Positions 28,522 to 39,748 of a DNA stretch of 64,000 bases are shown here, one piece after another. Under the pieces are notes generated by a model. That model was not told where the DNA came from. It saw only the letters and a program-made list of their open reading frames with translations, and made no database searches. This DNA is from Tillandsia leiboldiana (taxonomy: Eukaryota; Streptophyta; Magnoliopsida; Poales; Bromeliaceae). Numbering within the stretch: the stretch's first letter is position 1; each line of letters begins with the position of its first letter. Where the stretch lies: the NCBI GenBank assembly GCA_029204045.2, contig CM055069.1:19820825-19884824 (forward strand), in the 5' to 3' direction. The translations under genes and the position numbers were made by a program.

Positions 28522-31503
28522 TCACGAAGGGGTCTCAAATAGATCAGGATAGGTAGTCCTCAGCTGATCCTCGGGCACCCAAGTAGCCTCCCTCTCATCA
28601 TGGTGGCTCCAAAGTACCTTCACATAAGGTATAACCCGATTGCGCAATTCCCTCGTCTCATGAGCAAGAATTTGCATCGGGCGCTCCTGAAAGTGCAGCT
28701 CCTCATCCATCTCCAGGGAAGTGAAATCCAGTATGTGCGAGGGATCATACACATACTTCCTCAAAACGGAAACATGGAATACATCGTGAGTACCCGATAA
28801 GCGTGGCGGTAGAGCAACCCGATAGGCGACCGGTCCGATGCGCTCTAAAATCTCGAATGGGCCAATAAAACGCGGGCTCAGCTTCCCGCGCACTCCAAAG
28901 CGTCGTATCCCTCGAGCGGGCGAGACTTTCAGAAACACATGATCTCCCACCTGAAACTCCAAGTCTCGCCGCCTCCTATCGGCGTAGCTCCTCTGCCGGC
29001 TCTGCGCAGTCACTAGATGACGCCGAATAACCTTTACTTTATCCTCGTCTTCCAAAAGTAATTCTGGCCCCACAGTTCTTCTTTCACCCACGTCACTCCA
29101 ACAAAGAGGTGATCGACATCTCCTACCATACAATGCTTCATAGGGCGCCATCTGGATACTCGCCTGGAAGCTATTGTTGTAGGCAAACTCTGCTAACCTC
29201 AGATGTCGATCCCAACTGCCGCTAAAGCTCAAGACACAAGCTCTCAACATGTCCTCCAGAGTCTGAATAGTCCGCTCAGACTGTCCGTCGGTCTGTGGGT
29301 AAAAGGCGGTGCTAAACTGAAGCTGAGTCCCCAAGGCCCCCTGTAAGCTCCTCCAGAACTGCGAAGTGAACCTCGGGTCCCTATCTGATACAATAGAAGC
29401 TGGCACCCCATGAAGCCTCACAATCTCGTCAAGGTACAACTGCGCTAACCTCTCCAAGGTCCAACCTGACTGAATCGGCAGAAAGTGGGCTGATTTGGTC
29501 AAACGATCTACTATCACCCAAATGGCGTCAGCCCCACTCTGAGTCCTCGGTAGACCAACAATAAAATCCATAGTAATGCAATCCCACTTCCACTCAGGGA
29601 TCGGTAGGCTTTGCAACTTGCCCGCTGGAACCTGATGCTCTGCTTTAACTTTCTGGCAAGTTAGACAATGAGCTACAAACCTACCGACGTCCCTCTTCAT
29701 GCCTGGCCACCAGAACTGGGCCCTCAAATCTCTATACATCTTTGTCCCCCCGGGGTGGAGGGTGTAAGGTGTATAGTGAGCCTCCCTAAGGATCAGCTCT
29801 CTAATCTCAGAGTCCACAGGCACAAAGTAGCGGTCCCTGTACCTAAGTACTCCCGCTACATCCACAGAAAAGTCCCCGTCCTGGCCACGCTGCACCTGGT
29901 CTCTGATCCTCTCAAGATAGGGGTCCCCACTCTGCTTCTCTCTAATCCTGTCTAGCAGAGTGGGCTGCACGACCATAGACATCAGCCTTGCGGAAACCCC
30001 AGGGGACACAACCTCCAAACCCAATCTCCTCAGCTGCTCTCTCAATGGTCTCTGCTGGGTAATAAGCATGCTCAAGGTCTGCCCTGCTCGCCGGCTCAAA
30101 GCATCCGCGACTACGTTGGCCTTGCCGGGATGATACAGAATACTCAAGTCATAATCCTTCAGCAGCTCAAGCCACCGGCGCTGCCTTAAATTGAGTTCTC
30201 TTTGAGTGAACAGGTATTTCAAACTCTGATGATTGGTGAAGATCTCACAGTGCTCACCGTACAAATAATGACGCCAGAGCTTCAAAGCATAAACAACGGC
30301 AGCTAGCTCAAGGTCATGCGTAGGGTAATTTCTCTCATAATCCTTTAACTGGCGTGAAGCAAAGGCAATTACCCTACCATGCTGCATCAACACGCATCCA
30401 AGGCCGCTATGGGAGGCGTCACTGTAAATCACGTACCCCTCTCCCATGACAGGTAGTGCAAGGACTGGTGCTGTAGTCAACCTCAGCTTCAACTCCTCGA
30501 AGCTCTGCTGGCATTGCTCTGACCAATCAAACCTTACCCCTTTCCTGGTCAATCTGGTGAGGGGAGTAGAGAGCTTCGCAAAGCCCTCTACAAACCGACG
30601 GTAGTAGCATGCAAGGCCCAAGAAACTCCGTATCTCAGTCACCGTCGTCGGTCTAGGCCAATCCCGAACTGCATCGATCTTCGTCGGGTCCACTGCCACT
30701 CTTGCGGCTGATACCACATGGCCTAGAAAAGAAACTTCCCGAAGCCAGAAGGTGCACTTTTTCAACTTGGCATACAACTCCTTCTCTCTCAGAAGCTGTA
30801 GCACTATCCGCAAGTGCTCCTCGTGCTCAAAATCGCTACGGGAATATACCAAAATGTCATCTATGAAAACCACCACGAAACGGTCCAAGTACGGCCGGAA
30901 CACTCGGTTCATCAGATCCATAAACGCAGCCGGGGCATTCGTCAAACCAAAAGGTAACACTGTGAACTCATAATGCCCATACCGAGTTCTAAACGCCGTC
31001 TTAGATACATCCTCGGCCCTCACCCTCAGCTGGTGGTAACCGAATTGAAGATCTATCTTCGAGAAGACCGTAGCTCCCTGAAGCTGATCAAATAAATCAT
31101 CAATTAGAGGAAGTGGATACTTGTTCTTGACGGTCACTTTATTTAACTCTCGATAGTCCACACAAAGCCTAAGTGACCCGTCCTTCTTCTTTACAAATAG
31201 AATCGGGGCTCCCCAAGGAGAAACACTAGGTCGCACAAACCCGCGATCCAAAAGATCCTGCAGCTGAGCCTTTAACTCCCTCAATTCCGCCGGGGCCATC
31301 CTGTAGGGTGCCTTAGAGATTGGTGCAGTTCCGGGAACTACATCAATCACGAACTCAATCTCTCGATCCGGCGGCATGGACGATAACTCAGGAGGGAACA
31401 CATCTGGATACTCTCGGACGATAGGAATGTCCTCGAGCCCAGGCATCGCCGTAGGCACCTCTACAACAGTAGCTAAGAAAGCGATACATCCACGGCTCAT
31501 CAT
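28522..31503 (-). CDS. pol: Gypsy Pol: RT, RNase H, integrase, chromodomain-like tail
   Basis: About 993 open codons, read from 31503 down; the start shown is the first ATG after upstream stops, not a true initiation site. RT spans ~60-300 with FIDD at 213-216. RNase H has D362 and E399, but the third catalytic position is Asn424 (TNHQ instead of the usual TDH), so activity is doubtful; ADALSR follows at ~466. Integrase has an HHCC zinc region (H576/H583, C613, C616) and the triad D646, D707, E743 (35 residues between the last two). The tail (~938-990) has a chromo-like motif ending ATWVPEDQLRTTYPDLF, which in this family targets integration to chromatin. Confidence 0.93.
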   Translation of the reverse strand: MMSRGCIAFLATVVEVPTAMPGLEDIPIVREYPDVFPPELSSMPPDREIEFVIDVVPGTAPISKAPYRMAPAELRELKAQLQDLLDRGFVRPSVSPWGAPILFVKKKDGSLRLCVDYRELNKVTVKNKYPLPLIDDLFDQLQGATVFSKIDLQFGYHQLRVRAEDVSKTAFRTRYGHYEFTVLPFGLTNAPAAFMDLMNRVFRPYLDRFVVVFIDDILVYSRSDFEHEEHLRIVLQLLREKELYAKLKKCTFWLREVSFLGHVVSAARVAVDPTKIDAVRDWPRPTTVTEIRSFLGLACYYRRFVEGFAKLSTPLTRLTRKGVRFDWSEQCQQSFEELKLRLTTAPVLALPVMGEGYVIYSDASHSGLGCVLMQHGRVIAFASRQLKDYERNYPTHDLELAAVVYALKLWRHYLYGEHCEIFTNHQSLKYLFTQRELNLRQRRWLELLKDYDLSILYHPGKANVVADALSRRAGQTLSMLITQQRPLREQLRRLGLEVVSPGVSARLMSMVVQPTLLDRIREKQSGDPYLERIRDQVQRGQDGDFSVDVAGVLRYRDRYFVPVDSEIRELILREAHYTPYTLHPGGTKMYRDLRAQFWWPGMKRDVGRFVAHCLTCQKVKAEHQVPAGKLQSLPIPEWKWDCITMDFIVGLPRTQSGADAIWVIVDRLTKSAHFLPIQSGWTLERLAQLYLDEIVRLHGVPASIVSDRDPRFTSQFWRSLQGALGTQLQFSTAFYPQTDGQSERTIQTLEDMLRACVLSFSGSWDRHLRLAEFAYNNSFQASIQMAPYEALYGRRCRSPLCWSDVGERRTVGPELLLEDEDKVKVIRRHLVTAQSRQRSYADRRRRDLEFQVGDHVFLKVSPARGIRRFGVRGKLSPRFIGPFEILERIGPVAYRVALPPRLSGTHDVFHVSVLRKYVYDPSHILDFTSLEMDEELHFQERPMQILAHETRELRNRVIPYVKVLWSHHDEREATWVPEDQLRTTYPDLFETPS

Positions 31504-31587
31504 CTGTCGAGCTCTAGCAGAAGAGATCGTCGCAGCAAAAAGAGTACTCTAACAACCCCTAAAAACGAACTCCTACTGTCCCGGCTA
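31504..31587 (-). other. Protease-RT junction with three in-frame TAG codons
   Basis: Gag-protease and pol are in the same frame here. Between them the frame has TAG at 31585-31587, a second three sense codons on, and a third eight codons further. The sense codons between look like normal polyprotein. All three are amber; C-to-T change at CAG (a CHG methylation site) is one possible source. Confidence 0.8.
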
Positions 31588-33223
31588 ACGAAGGGTCACA
31601 GTCCTCTCTCTACAATCGATGGTGGCATAAAAGCGAGTCAACCAATCCATGCCCAGCACTACATCGAAATCCCGGAGTTGACGTAGGACCAAAAGGTCGA
31701 CGGGCAAAATCCAGGGCCCCAACTGCACTGGGCAGGACCAACAACACTCATCCACGAGTAACACGTGCTGAGGTATCTGAACCTCACGAGCACACTCTAA
31801 CGGCCCTATCTCTAGCCCATGCATGGATGCAAAAGTCCTACTGATAAAAGAATGTGATGCTCCGGTATCAAATAAAGCTCTAGTGCGAGTAGATGAGATA
31901 AGGATAATACCTGCCACCACGTGGCTAGCTGTCCCCGAGTCCTCGACCTGAGCTGCATAGACTCTCCCGCTCGGGGGTGGTCGCCTGTCTGACTGCCGCG
32001 ACGAAGTGGCCCTATCACCCTGGCCAAAACCTGCCGAAGCCCCGCCCGTCGGAAAGGGCGGTGGAGGAGCCGAAGCTGTCGATGCCGCGACTGATCCCGC
32101 TCTAGGACAAGACCATGCTCTGTGCCCTGCCTGCCCACACTGGAAGCACCGGCCCTGCCGCTGATCACACTTCGAAGGTGCGTGGGGGCCGCCACATATC
32201 ACACATCTGTCAGCGCGTCTCCGCTGCTGCTGCTGCTGCTGCCTAGGGGGTCGAGGGCCCCCCGATCCCTGCCTCCTCTGCGTCCCGCGGCCCCGAGGCT
32301 GGAACGGTGGCAGTCTCGGGGGCCTCGGTCTGCTAGACTGTCCAAACTCCGATGGCGCCGGGCGCTTCTCCCCCGAACTAGCCCCAGGCGCCAGCCCCTG
32401 CTCCGACATAACCACGGATCCTCTATCAACCCACTGCGAGTGATCAATTGCCGCATCCAAAGTCTGGGCTCTAAATGAGTGAACATGCGGATAAATATCC
32501 TTGTGCAGACCTCTCTCAAACAGCTCAACCCTCTGGGCCTCATCCCGGGCAACGTGGGGCACGCTACCCAAAAGCCGCTGAAACTCAAGAACATACGTCG
32601 CGAGGGGCCGATCCCCCTGTTGCAGCCGTCGCAAATCCCCCTCTAGCTTCTGCTTTGCACTGTCGGGAAAGTAGACCCCGAGCAGCAGAGCCCGAAACTC
32701 AGCCCAAGACAGCAAAGGTACACCCGGCGGTCCCACAGGCCGAACACGACGCCACCAGGTCTCGGCGTCCTTCTCCAAGAAGTGTGTGGCTAGGTGCACT
32801 TGATGCTTCTCCTTGATAAACAGGTTTTCAAATAACTTCTCCATCGCTGAAATCCAGTTTTTCGCCTCCCAAGGCTCTAAGCTCTGCCCCTGCAAATAGC
32901 GGAGGGTGAAACTTGGAGATGTAGGATAGTCGATCTGTGAGCTCCTTTTGCTCTGCCTCCGTCAACGGGGCGATCGGAGACGGGGTCGACGAAGTCGCCA
33001 TAGGAGGTGCAGCTGGTGATGTCCTCTGCTCAAGTAACCTCATCATCCGCTCCATACTTTCCTCTTGGCGCTTGGCCGCCTCCTCCTGGCGTCGCAACGC
33101 CTCAGACATCTGGGCCACCTGGGCCCGTAGCCCCTGGACCTCGCCCTGAGCGGCCTCCTGTTGCTCGGGCTTGTCATCAGCCGTAGAAAGTGCCCTCGTC
33201 GTCGCGCGACGTCTCGGAGGCAT
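31585..33223 (-). pseudogene. gag: Gypsy Gag-protease, broken by a frameshift
   Basis: ATG at 33223 (MPPRRRATT...) lies 10 nt after a candidate splice acceptor. The first part has a coiled-coil/Gln-rich N terminus and ends in HPPLFAG, then shifts frame near 32885. The second frame (from 32895) carries the retrotransposon Gag core (AMEKLF...AETWWRRV), a CCHC zinc knuckle (CFQCGQAGHRAWSC) and an aspartic protease with ALFDTGASHSFIS. Protease would cleave the polyprotein. It ends at TAG 31585. One indel and that stop separate it from a continuous Gag-Pol frame. Confidence 0.88.
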
Positions 33224-33232
33224 CTCAAGCAA

Positions 33233-33375
33233 CTGCAAAAGGAAAACAAGAGTTAGAGAAGGAACTCTCACGACCCAATCAAGCGAAAGTCTAAACATGT
33301 TACCCGTTCTAAAGCATTATGCTGTCTGCAGCCAACATAACCACTTTTAGCGAGTAAACACGTAAAGTCACTCAC
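33233..33375 (-). other. Candidate leader intron of I
   Basis: On the minus strand a GG|GTGAGT donor (33375) and a long pyrimidine tract with TTTTGCAG (ending 33233) bracket 143 nt. The gag ATG follows 10 nt later. Element A keeps the acceptor-like tract at the homologous place (12853-12854) but a weaker donor. Confidence 0.4.
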
Positions 33376-33463
33376 CCCAATCCCCTGGGGGAGTTGCTAC
33401 TCAATCAGGACTCTCGCTACAATCTCGTCTCTCACGACAGTCATCCTACTGTCCAACCAAAAT

Positions 33464-33513
33464 CCTAGGGTCTCTTAGTCCCCAACGACCTATACACCTA
33501 GGCTCTGATACCA
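33464..33513 (-). other. Primer-binding site and CCTAGG leader of I
   Basis: Minus strand GTGGTATCAGAGCCTAGG begins 8 nt after the 5' LTR (TGGTATCAGAG complementary to tRNA-Met). CCTAGG lies at 33497-33502 and again at 33464-33469, 33 nt apart, as in A. Confidence 0.88.
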
Positions 33514-33521
33514 CCTAAATC

Positions 33522-34002
33522 TGTCACGCCCCGGGGGTCGAACCACGCCCCGGGCTCGCCAACAGATCCGCCGTCTGTACGGAAACTGCCGTACGGACGA
33601 AGCGTCCAACCTGCAAAGAGATCTATCGCTACACAAGTATCAGAGCGGAAAAGGAGCTATGCAGAAGGAAGAAAACAGAATAACTGAAATCACTAAGTAA
33701 AAGAGTCCAAATACAAGAGTCCACCCCCTCTCAAAACATAAGTACAGTACCACTGTCTAGTACAAAAGAGGAAACCAAAAAGGTACAGGTCACTCTATCT
33801 CTGACTCGACCGACTCGGGTAGGAACTAGTCGGCGACGCCCTTACCTCGGTCAGAGGACTCCGCACGAGCCGAGCCTGGAAAAGATGCCTCAGGAACACC
33901 TGTCACACGCAGCGGGTGTGAGATCAACTGCAAAAACAGATCTCAGTGGGTACCGCTGCCAGAACTCACGGTGCGCCCACCAAGTCCGCTGGAGGCAAAA
34001 AC

Positions 34003-34035
<33 letters not shown>

Positions 34036-35954
34036 TGCAAGCTGGAAATGAATCTACCACTATATGCCTCAATACTATGCTCGAAGGAAAACCATCTAAG
34101 AACATATGCCACAACCACCCACTCATGTCACCAAATCTCTACGACTGCCACACAGGGGCCAGTCGAGCCTGCGCCTGTCGACTAGGAGCGCACCTGCCCA
34201 CCACCACACATCCACTTGAGGACGGGATTTACGTGGGGCGTCCTGTCCGACTGTCTCAATCTCTCTCAAGTAGTCGCCTGGTAGCACGGCCAGGGGCGAG
34301 TACCCACCTGGTAGCACGGCCAGGGGTATCAATATCTCAACACGTCCGGAGCGTGACCCGAGGGGTGCGACCCCACCGGGTAAGGATCATGTCACATCTA
34401 TCTCAGCAAGCGGCATCTGCAGGCTATAATCCTCGATCAAGTAGATCGGAAAAACTCGGATGACTCTACTCACAATCAAGTCGGAAAACCAACCCTCGAC
34501 TAAATCTGGTAATGCTACTAACATCCTGAGACTCTGGAGTATAGCTAGAAAATCCAGGAATCCCCCTTTCTCGGCCCCCGGCACGAGATCAATACTCACT
34601 AGGGGTTTCCAACGATTAGAACCATATTCTGGCAGTTACCAGATAAGAGCAATAATGAAAAGGAACACGATACCTTTGCATTTCGAAGCAATGTAGAGCA
34701 ATCCGTGATTTTTAAAATAAAACAACCCACCTGTGCTCAACCCGCAAAATTGCGCGCTAGAAGAAGGTCCCGAAGCGACCCTGCAGCTCCTCGCGGCAAA
34801 ACGTGCACCACCGGTCACGTAAAAAGCTAGCGCTAAGTCACCACTGCGGAAACGGTGAAAACAGGGGTCAGAAAAACCCGCGGCCCAAAACCGCGCTCAA
34901 AACGGCGGTACAAACCCAACCGCCGACGAAGAACGCCGCGCGTTGCGCGGAAAATCCATCACGCACCCGCCGCGGCGCGTCGCCGACCCGCATCGCGCAC
35001 CGCAAGGGCGCGAGGTGCGGCCGCACGGCGCAAAGGACTCAGCCCGGCGGCACAAGGCCGCCCGCGCGGTGCCCTGCAGTGCCGCGCGCCAAGCGCGCGG
35101 CCTGCAGCACGCGGCACAGGGGCCGCCCGCGCGGCGCCCTGCCAGTGCCGCGGTGCTGCGCACACGCCAGCGCGGCCGCTGCCAGCGGCCCGGCGCCCTG
35201 CTGCACTGCAACGGCAGCAGGGCGCCTGCTGCGCGCGCGCTCATGCGCGCCCGCGCAGCGGCCTACCTCCCTAGCCGCGCGCAGCCCAAAATTTTGCACG
35301 CGCGGCACGCGCTGCTCCGCCAGCCTCAGACAATAAGTCTGAGGGCCCCAACCAGCAGGAAAAGAAAGAAAAAGAATGGAATAAAAAAAAAAAGAATAAA
35401 ATAAACACCGACCTCGACGTTGCCTCGGGCGCTCCTCGCTCGGCACCCCTCGGCAACCAGCAGGTGGTCCACACTCCGAAGTCCCCTTCAAACCTCAGGC
35501 TCCTCCCTTTTTCTCCCTTTCTCTTCTATCCACTTCCCTCAGCTTCACCCAGCCAAAGAAACCCAGCCTGCTGCTTGCTTCAAGGAGAGGAGAAGGTGAG
35601 TGGCAGTGAGTGCTTTAAATAAGCACAGGCACCAATTAAATAAAGTACTTAATTATATCGACCGACCAAGCCACCACTAATTAAATCCTCTCCACTCCCA
35701 GCCCAAGCCCCTCACAGCAACACAAAAAAAAAACCAAAACTCAAAATAAATCCCCTTTTTCAAATAAATAAATAAATAAAATAAATAGACCAAAAGTGCC
35801 CCAGTAACTCACTTTTTGACCTCGGGCCTTCCGCCGCAGTCCGGTACCTCCCGAACTCCGCTGTAAACTGAAAATACACATGCTCGCAGCTTTCCTCACC
35901 CAAAAAGCTCATCAGAAGAGTCGGTAGGCTCAATCTAAAAACCGGCATACTACA
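33522..35954 (-). repeat. 5' LTR of I
   Basis: 2433 bp, starting TGTAGTATGCCGG and ending GGGGCGTGACA on the minus strand. It has one copy of the 49-bp unit and a (GATA)n run near 34004-34035. Dozens of single differences from the 3' LTR mark it as older than the Copia insertion. Confidence 0.93.
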
Positions 35955-35959
35955 CACAC

Positions 35960-36785
35960 GGTGGTGATGCCACACCGTTGATACACGGTGGTGATGCCAC
36001 GCTGTTGGTGCACGGCAGTGATGCCACGTTGTAGGTACACAACGGTGAGAGTTTTTGGATGCTTCGGACTTTTGACCGCGAGTTTGGGCATCAGCTTTAT
36101 GATCGCCTTGCGAGCTAGTTTTCAGTCCCGTTCACCGACGGTTTGGTCCCCGTCAGGGTGTTCTTTATTAGTTGAGGGATCGACTTCGACCCGTGGGTCC
36201 GTTGGGGTTATGATAGCATGTTGAGTGACCAACTGTGGCATGAGATTGTGTCTCTTGAGGATCCCTTTTGAGGGTAGCCTGCAGTTGTGTAGTCCACTCG
36301 GGTGGTTTTGGATCGGGAAGTAACCGAGTGAAGACCCCAGCTTATTGGATTCGTTTCCTTATTGGATGAATGTGTGGGTATACTTCGGGTCGTCTTGTTG
36401 AGGTTGGCACCATGATGTGGTTTGGTGCGTGTTGCACTAGTGGTCATTTCCGTTTCCCCCAGCCTTTTACTGGAGCCCCTTGGGTATTTCACGTCTCAGC
36501 TCAGGAGTGTTGTGTTTTTCCTCGCCCGTGATTTACTTGCCCCTTTGAGATCTGTGATTGTTGGAGTACGAGGGACGCCCGTTGCAATTTCTGGCTCGAG
36601 AGATGAGAGAATTGCACATCGGGCCATACCGTACGTGTTGTTGTTGTTGTTGCGGAGTAATCACGGGGAGTGAGTGGTGTTTCGGTAGCTGGAGGCGTAT
36701 TGATGGATACCTACCCGTGGTATTTATGACTCCTGATGGACTTGATTTAGTTTCGAGGACGAAACTTTCTTTTAGTGGGGGAGGA
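35960..36785 (+). pseudogene. A interior, 3' part: 27-bp repeats, pol C-terminal remnant, PPT
   Basis: After the rest of the 27-bp repeats (to about 36045), broken frames resemble the end of gypsy Pol. The clearest is near 36570-36640 (PLQFLAREMRELHIGPY), homologous to the chromo-like tail of I, where RPMQILAHETREL is found. RT, RNase H and the integrase core are missing. AGTTTCG-AGGA-CGAAACT (36749-36766) is the pre-PPT hairpin and AGTGGGGGAGGA (36774-36785) the polypurine tract. Confidence 0.78.
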
Positions 36786-39748
36786 TGTGAGGTCCCGGAA
36801 TCCCCCGCGTAGGGCTTGCTGGTTGTTGAGCAGCTTTTAGTGGCCTTTGGGAGTGTTTGTGCGCGTGTCGGGCCCGAGAATTGGATTTGTGGTGCAATTT
36901 GGGTTTTAGTTGCATCATTGGAGGCCTGCGTGGTGTGTCGGTAGTGGTTGCGCGCATTTTGGACTCAAGTGTTGGACTTTGGGCTTAAAAGGAGATCCCG
37001 TGGGAATTTGGAGGACCCGTCGGGTGTTTAGAAGTGGTTTCGCGCGATTCAGATGTCAAAATTGGACTCCGGGCGAAGTTTGGATAAAATATTACCTCTC
37101 CGGTCGCCTTCGGGAATTTTTAGAGTTGGAATTTGGCAAATCGGACTTCAGAAATGGACCCGGCGTGAAAATCAGATCGAGTGGGCATTCGGCAAATTTT
37201 CGGTTGAGAATTTGGAGAAATGGACATCGTTTTTGGATTCAGTGTGCGAAATCGCTAAGAATGGACTATTTATTTGTTAGTTTTGGAGCACGAATGTCGT
37301 GCGCGTTTTTCGAGGCGACGCGGCACGAATCCCGAGGTTGGCGGCACGGGAATCGAGGCGTGGCGCGCGCTGCTCGAGGGCGTACGGATGCGACAGTGGG
37401 CGCTGACGCGCTTCGGCGGGGGTCGCGCGGGGGCCGCCACGTGGCGGGCCCCCGTTGGCGCCCGCGCGGGCGCGGGGGCACGCGCGCCAGTGTGGCGGGC
37501 GCGTGTCCCGCGCCTGGGGTAGCGCGATGTAACGCGCCCGTGTGGCGGGCGCGTTACCGCACGCCACCTGGCGCACGGGGCGCGTGCGTGGACCCGGAGC
37601 ACGCGCCCCGGCCTGGTGCACCGCGCACGGTGGCTCCCCATTGGTAGCCGCCGTGGACCGGACCCGTGGACCGGGTCCGTGGACCAACCCCCTTTTCTCT
37701 TTTTTCTTCTTCTTCTTCTTTCTCCCCCGAGCCCCATTTCTGCTCCTTTTCTTTTCCTTCTTCTTCACCCGAGCGAGAGGGAGTTTGAGGAGGGGATTTG
37801 TGGGTTGTGCGGCGGTGCGTAGTGGACCTCGTGGAGCGTGCGCGGGGTTCCGATGGGAGCATTTTGGCGGCGGCGGCGCAGTCGGGGACTGTGTTTTTCT
37901 GCACCGTTTTGCGTGCGATCCCCGACGGCGTGCTCCGTTTTGCGTGCGGACTCTGTTTTGCGTGCGGATTCCGGCACCGTGCACCGTTTTGCGTGCGGAC
38001 TCCGGCATCGTGCATCGTTTTGCGTGCGGACTCCGGCACCATGCACCGTTTTGCGTGCGTACTCCGGCACCTACACCGTTTTGCGTGCGGACTTCGGCAT
38101 CGTGCACCGTTTTGCGTGCGGACTCCGTTTTGCATGCGGACTTCGGCACCATGCACCGTTTTGCGTGCAGACTCCGGCATCGTGCACCGTTTTGCGTGCG
38201 GACTCCGTTTTGCGTGCGGACTCCGTTTTACGTGCGGACTCCGGCCCCGTGCACCGTTTTGCGTGCGGACTCCGGCATCGTGCACCGTTTTGCGTGCGGA
38301 CTCCGGCACCGTGCTCCGTTTTGCGTGCGGATCGCGTGGAGGCCAATTGGAAGTGTCTACGAGCAATTGGTGGCAAATCGAGGTGGGTGGCCTTATCTCC
38401 AAGTTCTATGGACTGTACAATAATTCTACTGATGTAGGACTATGCATGATAGTTTATTTTCTTGTGTAGCATGATAGATTGTAGGAATTGTTATTCCTTT
38501 TATGATCTGGTAATATAGTTATCTTGGAACTTGACCTAGCACCCCCGTCATATGTTGCATGTGTAACCAGACCAGTAGAAAACCCTCATTTGGGCTAGGG
38601 TTATTTATGTTTAGACACCCACACTGTTTTTCTATTCCTGGACATAGTGTTATCCTCGCCCGGGTAGTGGGCCGAGAGGTCGGGACTGTCTTTTAGTGTG
38701 GGACGCGTTTGCACTCGTGCTTGGGAGCAGAGTGGAGTCTGGTGGTTGTTGTGGGTTGCTTATCTGTGCCGGGAGCCGTTTGGGTAAACGGTAGTCCCAG
38801 GAGGTCTTGTATCCCTGTTGTGCTGTCGTGGGAGGGAGCCGTTGAGCAGACGGTGGTCCCGGGCCGTCGAGTATCTTCCGGTCAGTGATGTTGGGAACCG
38901 TTGGGGTTAACGGTGGTCCCAGGTCGTTGAGTGTTGTCCGACCAGTACTGTTGGCCTGAGTTGTGGGTCGTTCCTGGCTGTGGAGTACCTCCAGCCAGTG
39001 TACTTTGTGCTGCGAGCTGTTGGAGAGGCTAGTGTCTCGTGTTTCGTGTGAGCTGATCAGCTGAGTCGTCGAGAGTGCTCCGACTGTTATGCGAGATATT
39101 TGGGGATCTTGAGTCCTACCGTTCTGGGAGAGAGCGTGGTTTTTGACTATAGCCTGCTTATGCCAATTTGTGATACTCTATGCCGCGTCGTTTTCCTCAG
39201 TTGGAGTCGCGTCCCTGAGATGCCACTGTGGATACGATGGTTGGCATGTTGAGGCAGTTTTCTGCAGTGGATGCAACGATGGGCCTGTTGAGGCAGTTTT
39301 GCGCGAGGGGTGAGTTAGTCGGGCAGGACGCCCCACGTAAATCCCGTCCTCATGTGGATGTGTGGTAGTGGGCAGGTGCGTTCCTAGTCGACAGGCACAG
39401 GCTTGACTGGACCCTATGAGGCAGTCAGTTCGATTGGGTCTATTGAGCACCTTGGGTGCGAGTGGTCTTTTTTACTTTCATCTGTTCCACTTTTTGAGTA
39501 TCTAGATAGAGGCATGGTAGCTGTAGAGTAGCTCCAGCTTTTCTTGTACAGATTTCATTGCACTGTCATCTTTTACCTCTAGTAGATTTAGTGGGCAGAC
39601 CGTTGGGCTTGTTGACGGCACCCACTGAGAACTACTGTGGGAAGTAGTTCTCACACCCGTCGTGGTGTCTTTTCCCCAGGAACTTCTTCTCCTGTTCCTG
39701 TTGCTCCAGTTGCTGATCCTTTTGACCGAGGCGAGGGAGCCGCGAGCT
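36786..39748 (+). repeat. 3' LTR of A, first part
   Basis: It starts TGTGAGGTCCCGG right after the PPT. It contains the 31-bp minisatellite (37901-38332) and the inverted repeat at 38343-38370, where one arm has a C-to-G change (CCAATTGG). It is interrupted by B after GCGAGCT and continues at 50076. Confidence 0.93.

Larger units (their letters stand above)
25787..35954 (-). mobile_element. Ty3/gypsy chromovirus I (Del/Tekay-like), minus strand
   Basis: The 10.2-kb element has LTRs of 2433 bp (5', 33522-35954) and 2684 bp (3', 25787-28470), a tRNA-Met primer site, gag with protease, and pol in the order RT, RNase H, integrase, chromodomain-like tail. The chromo-like C terminus and NKVTVKNKYPLPLIDD-type RT motif fit the Del/Tekay branch. 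It is damaged: a gag frameshift, three amber codons between protease and RT, and an Asp-to-Asn change in RNase H. It is the best local model for the enzyme source that could mobilise A, B and D. Confidence 0.93.
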
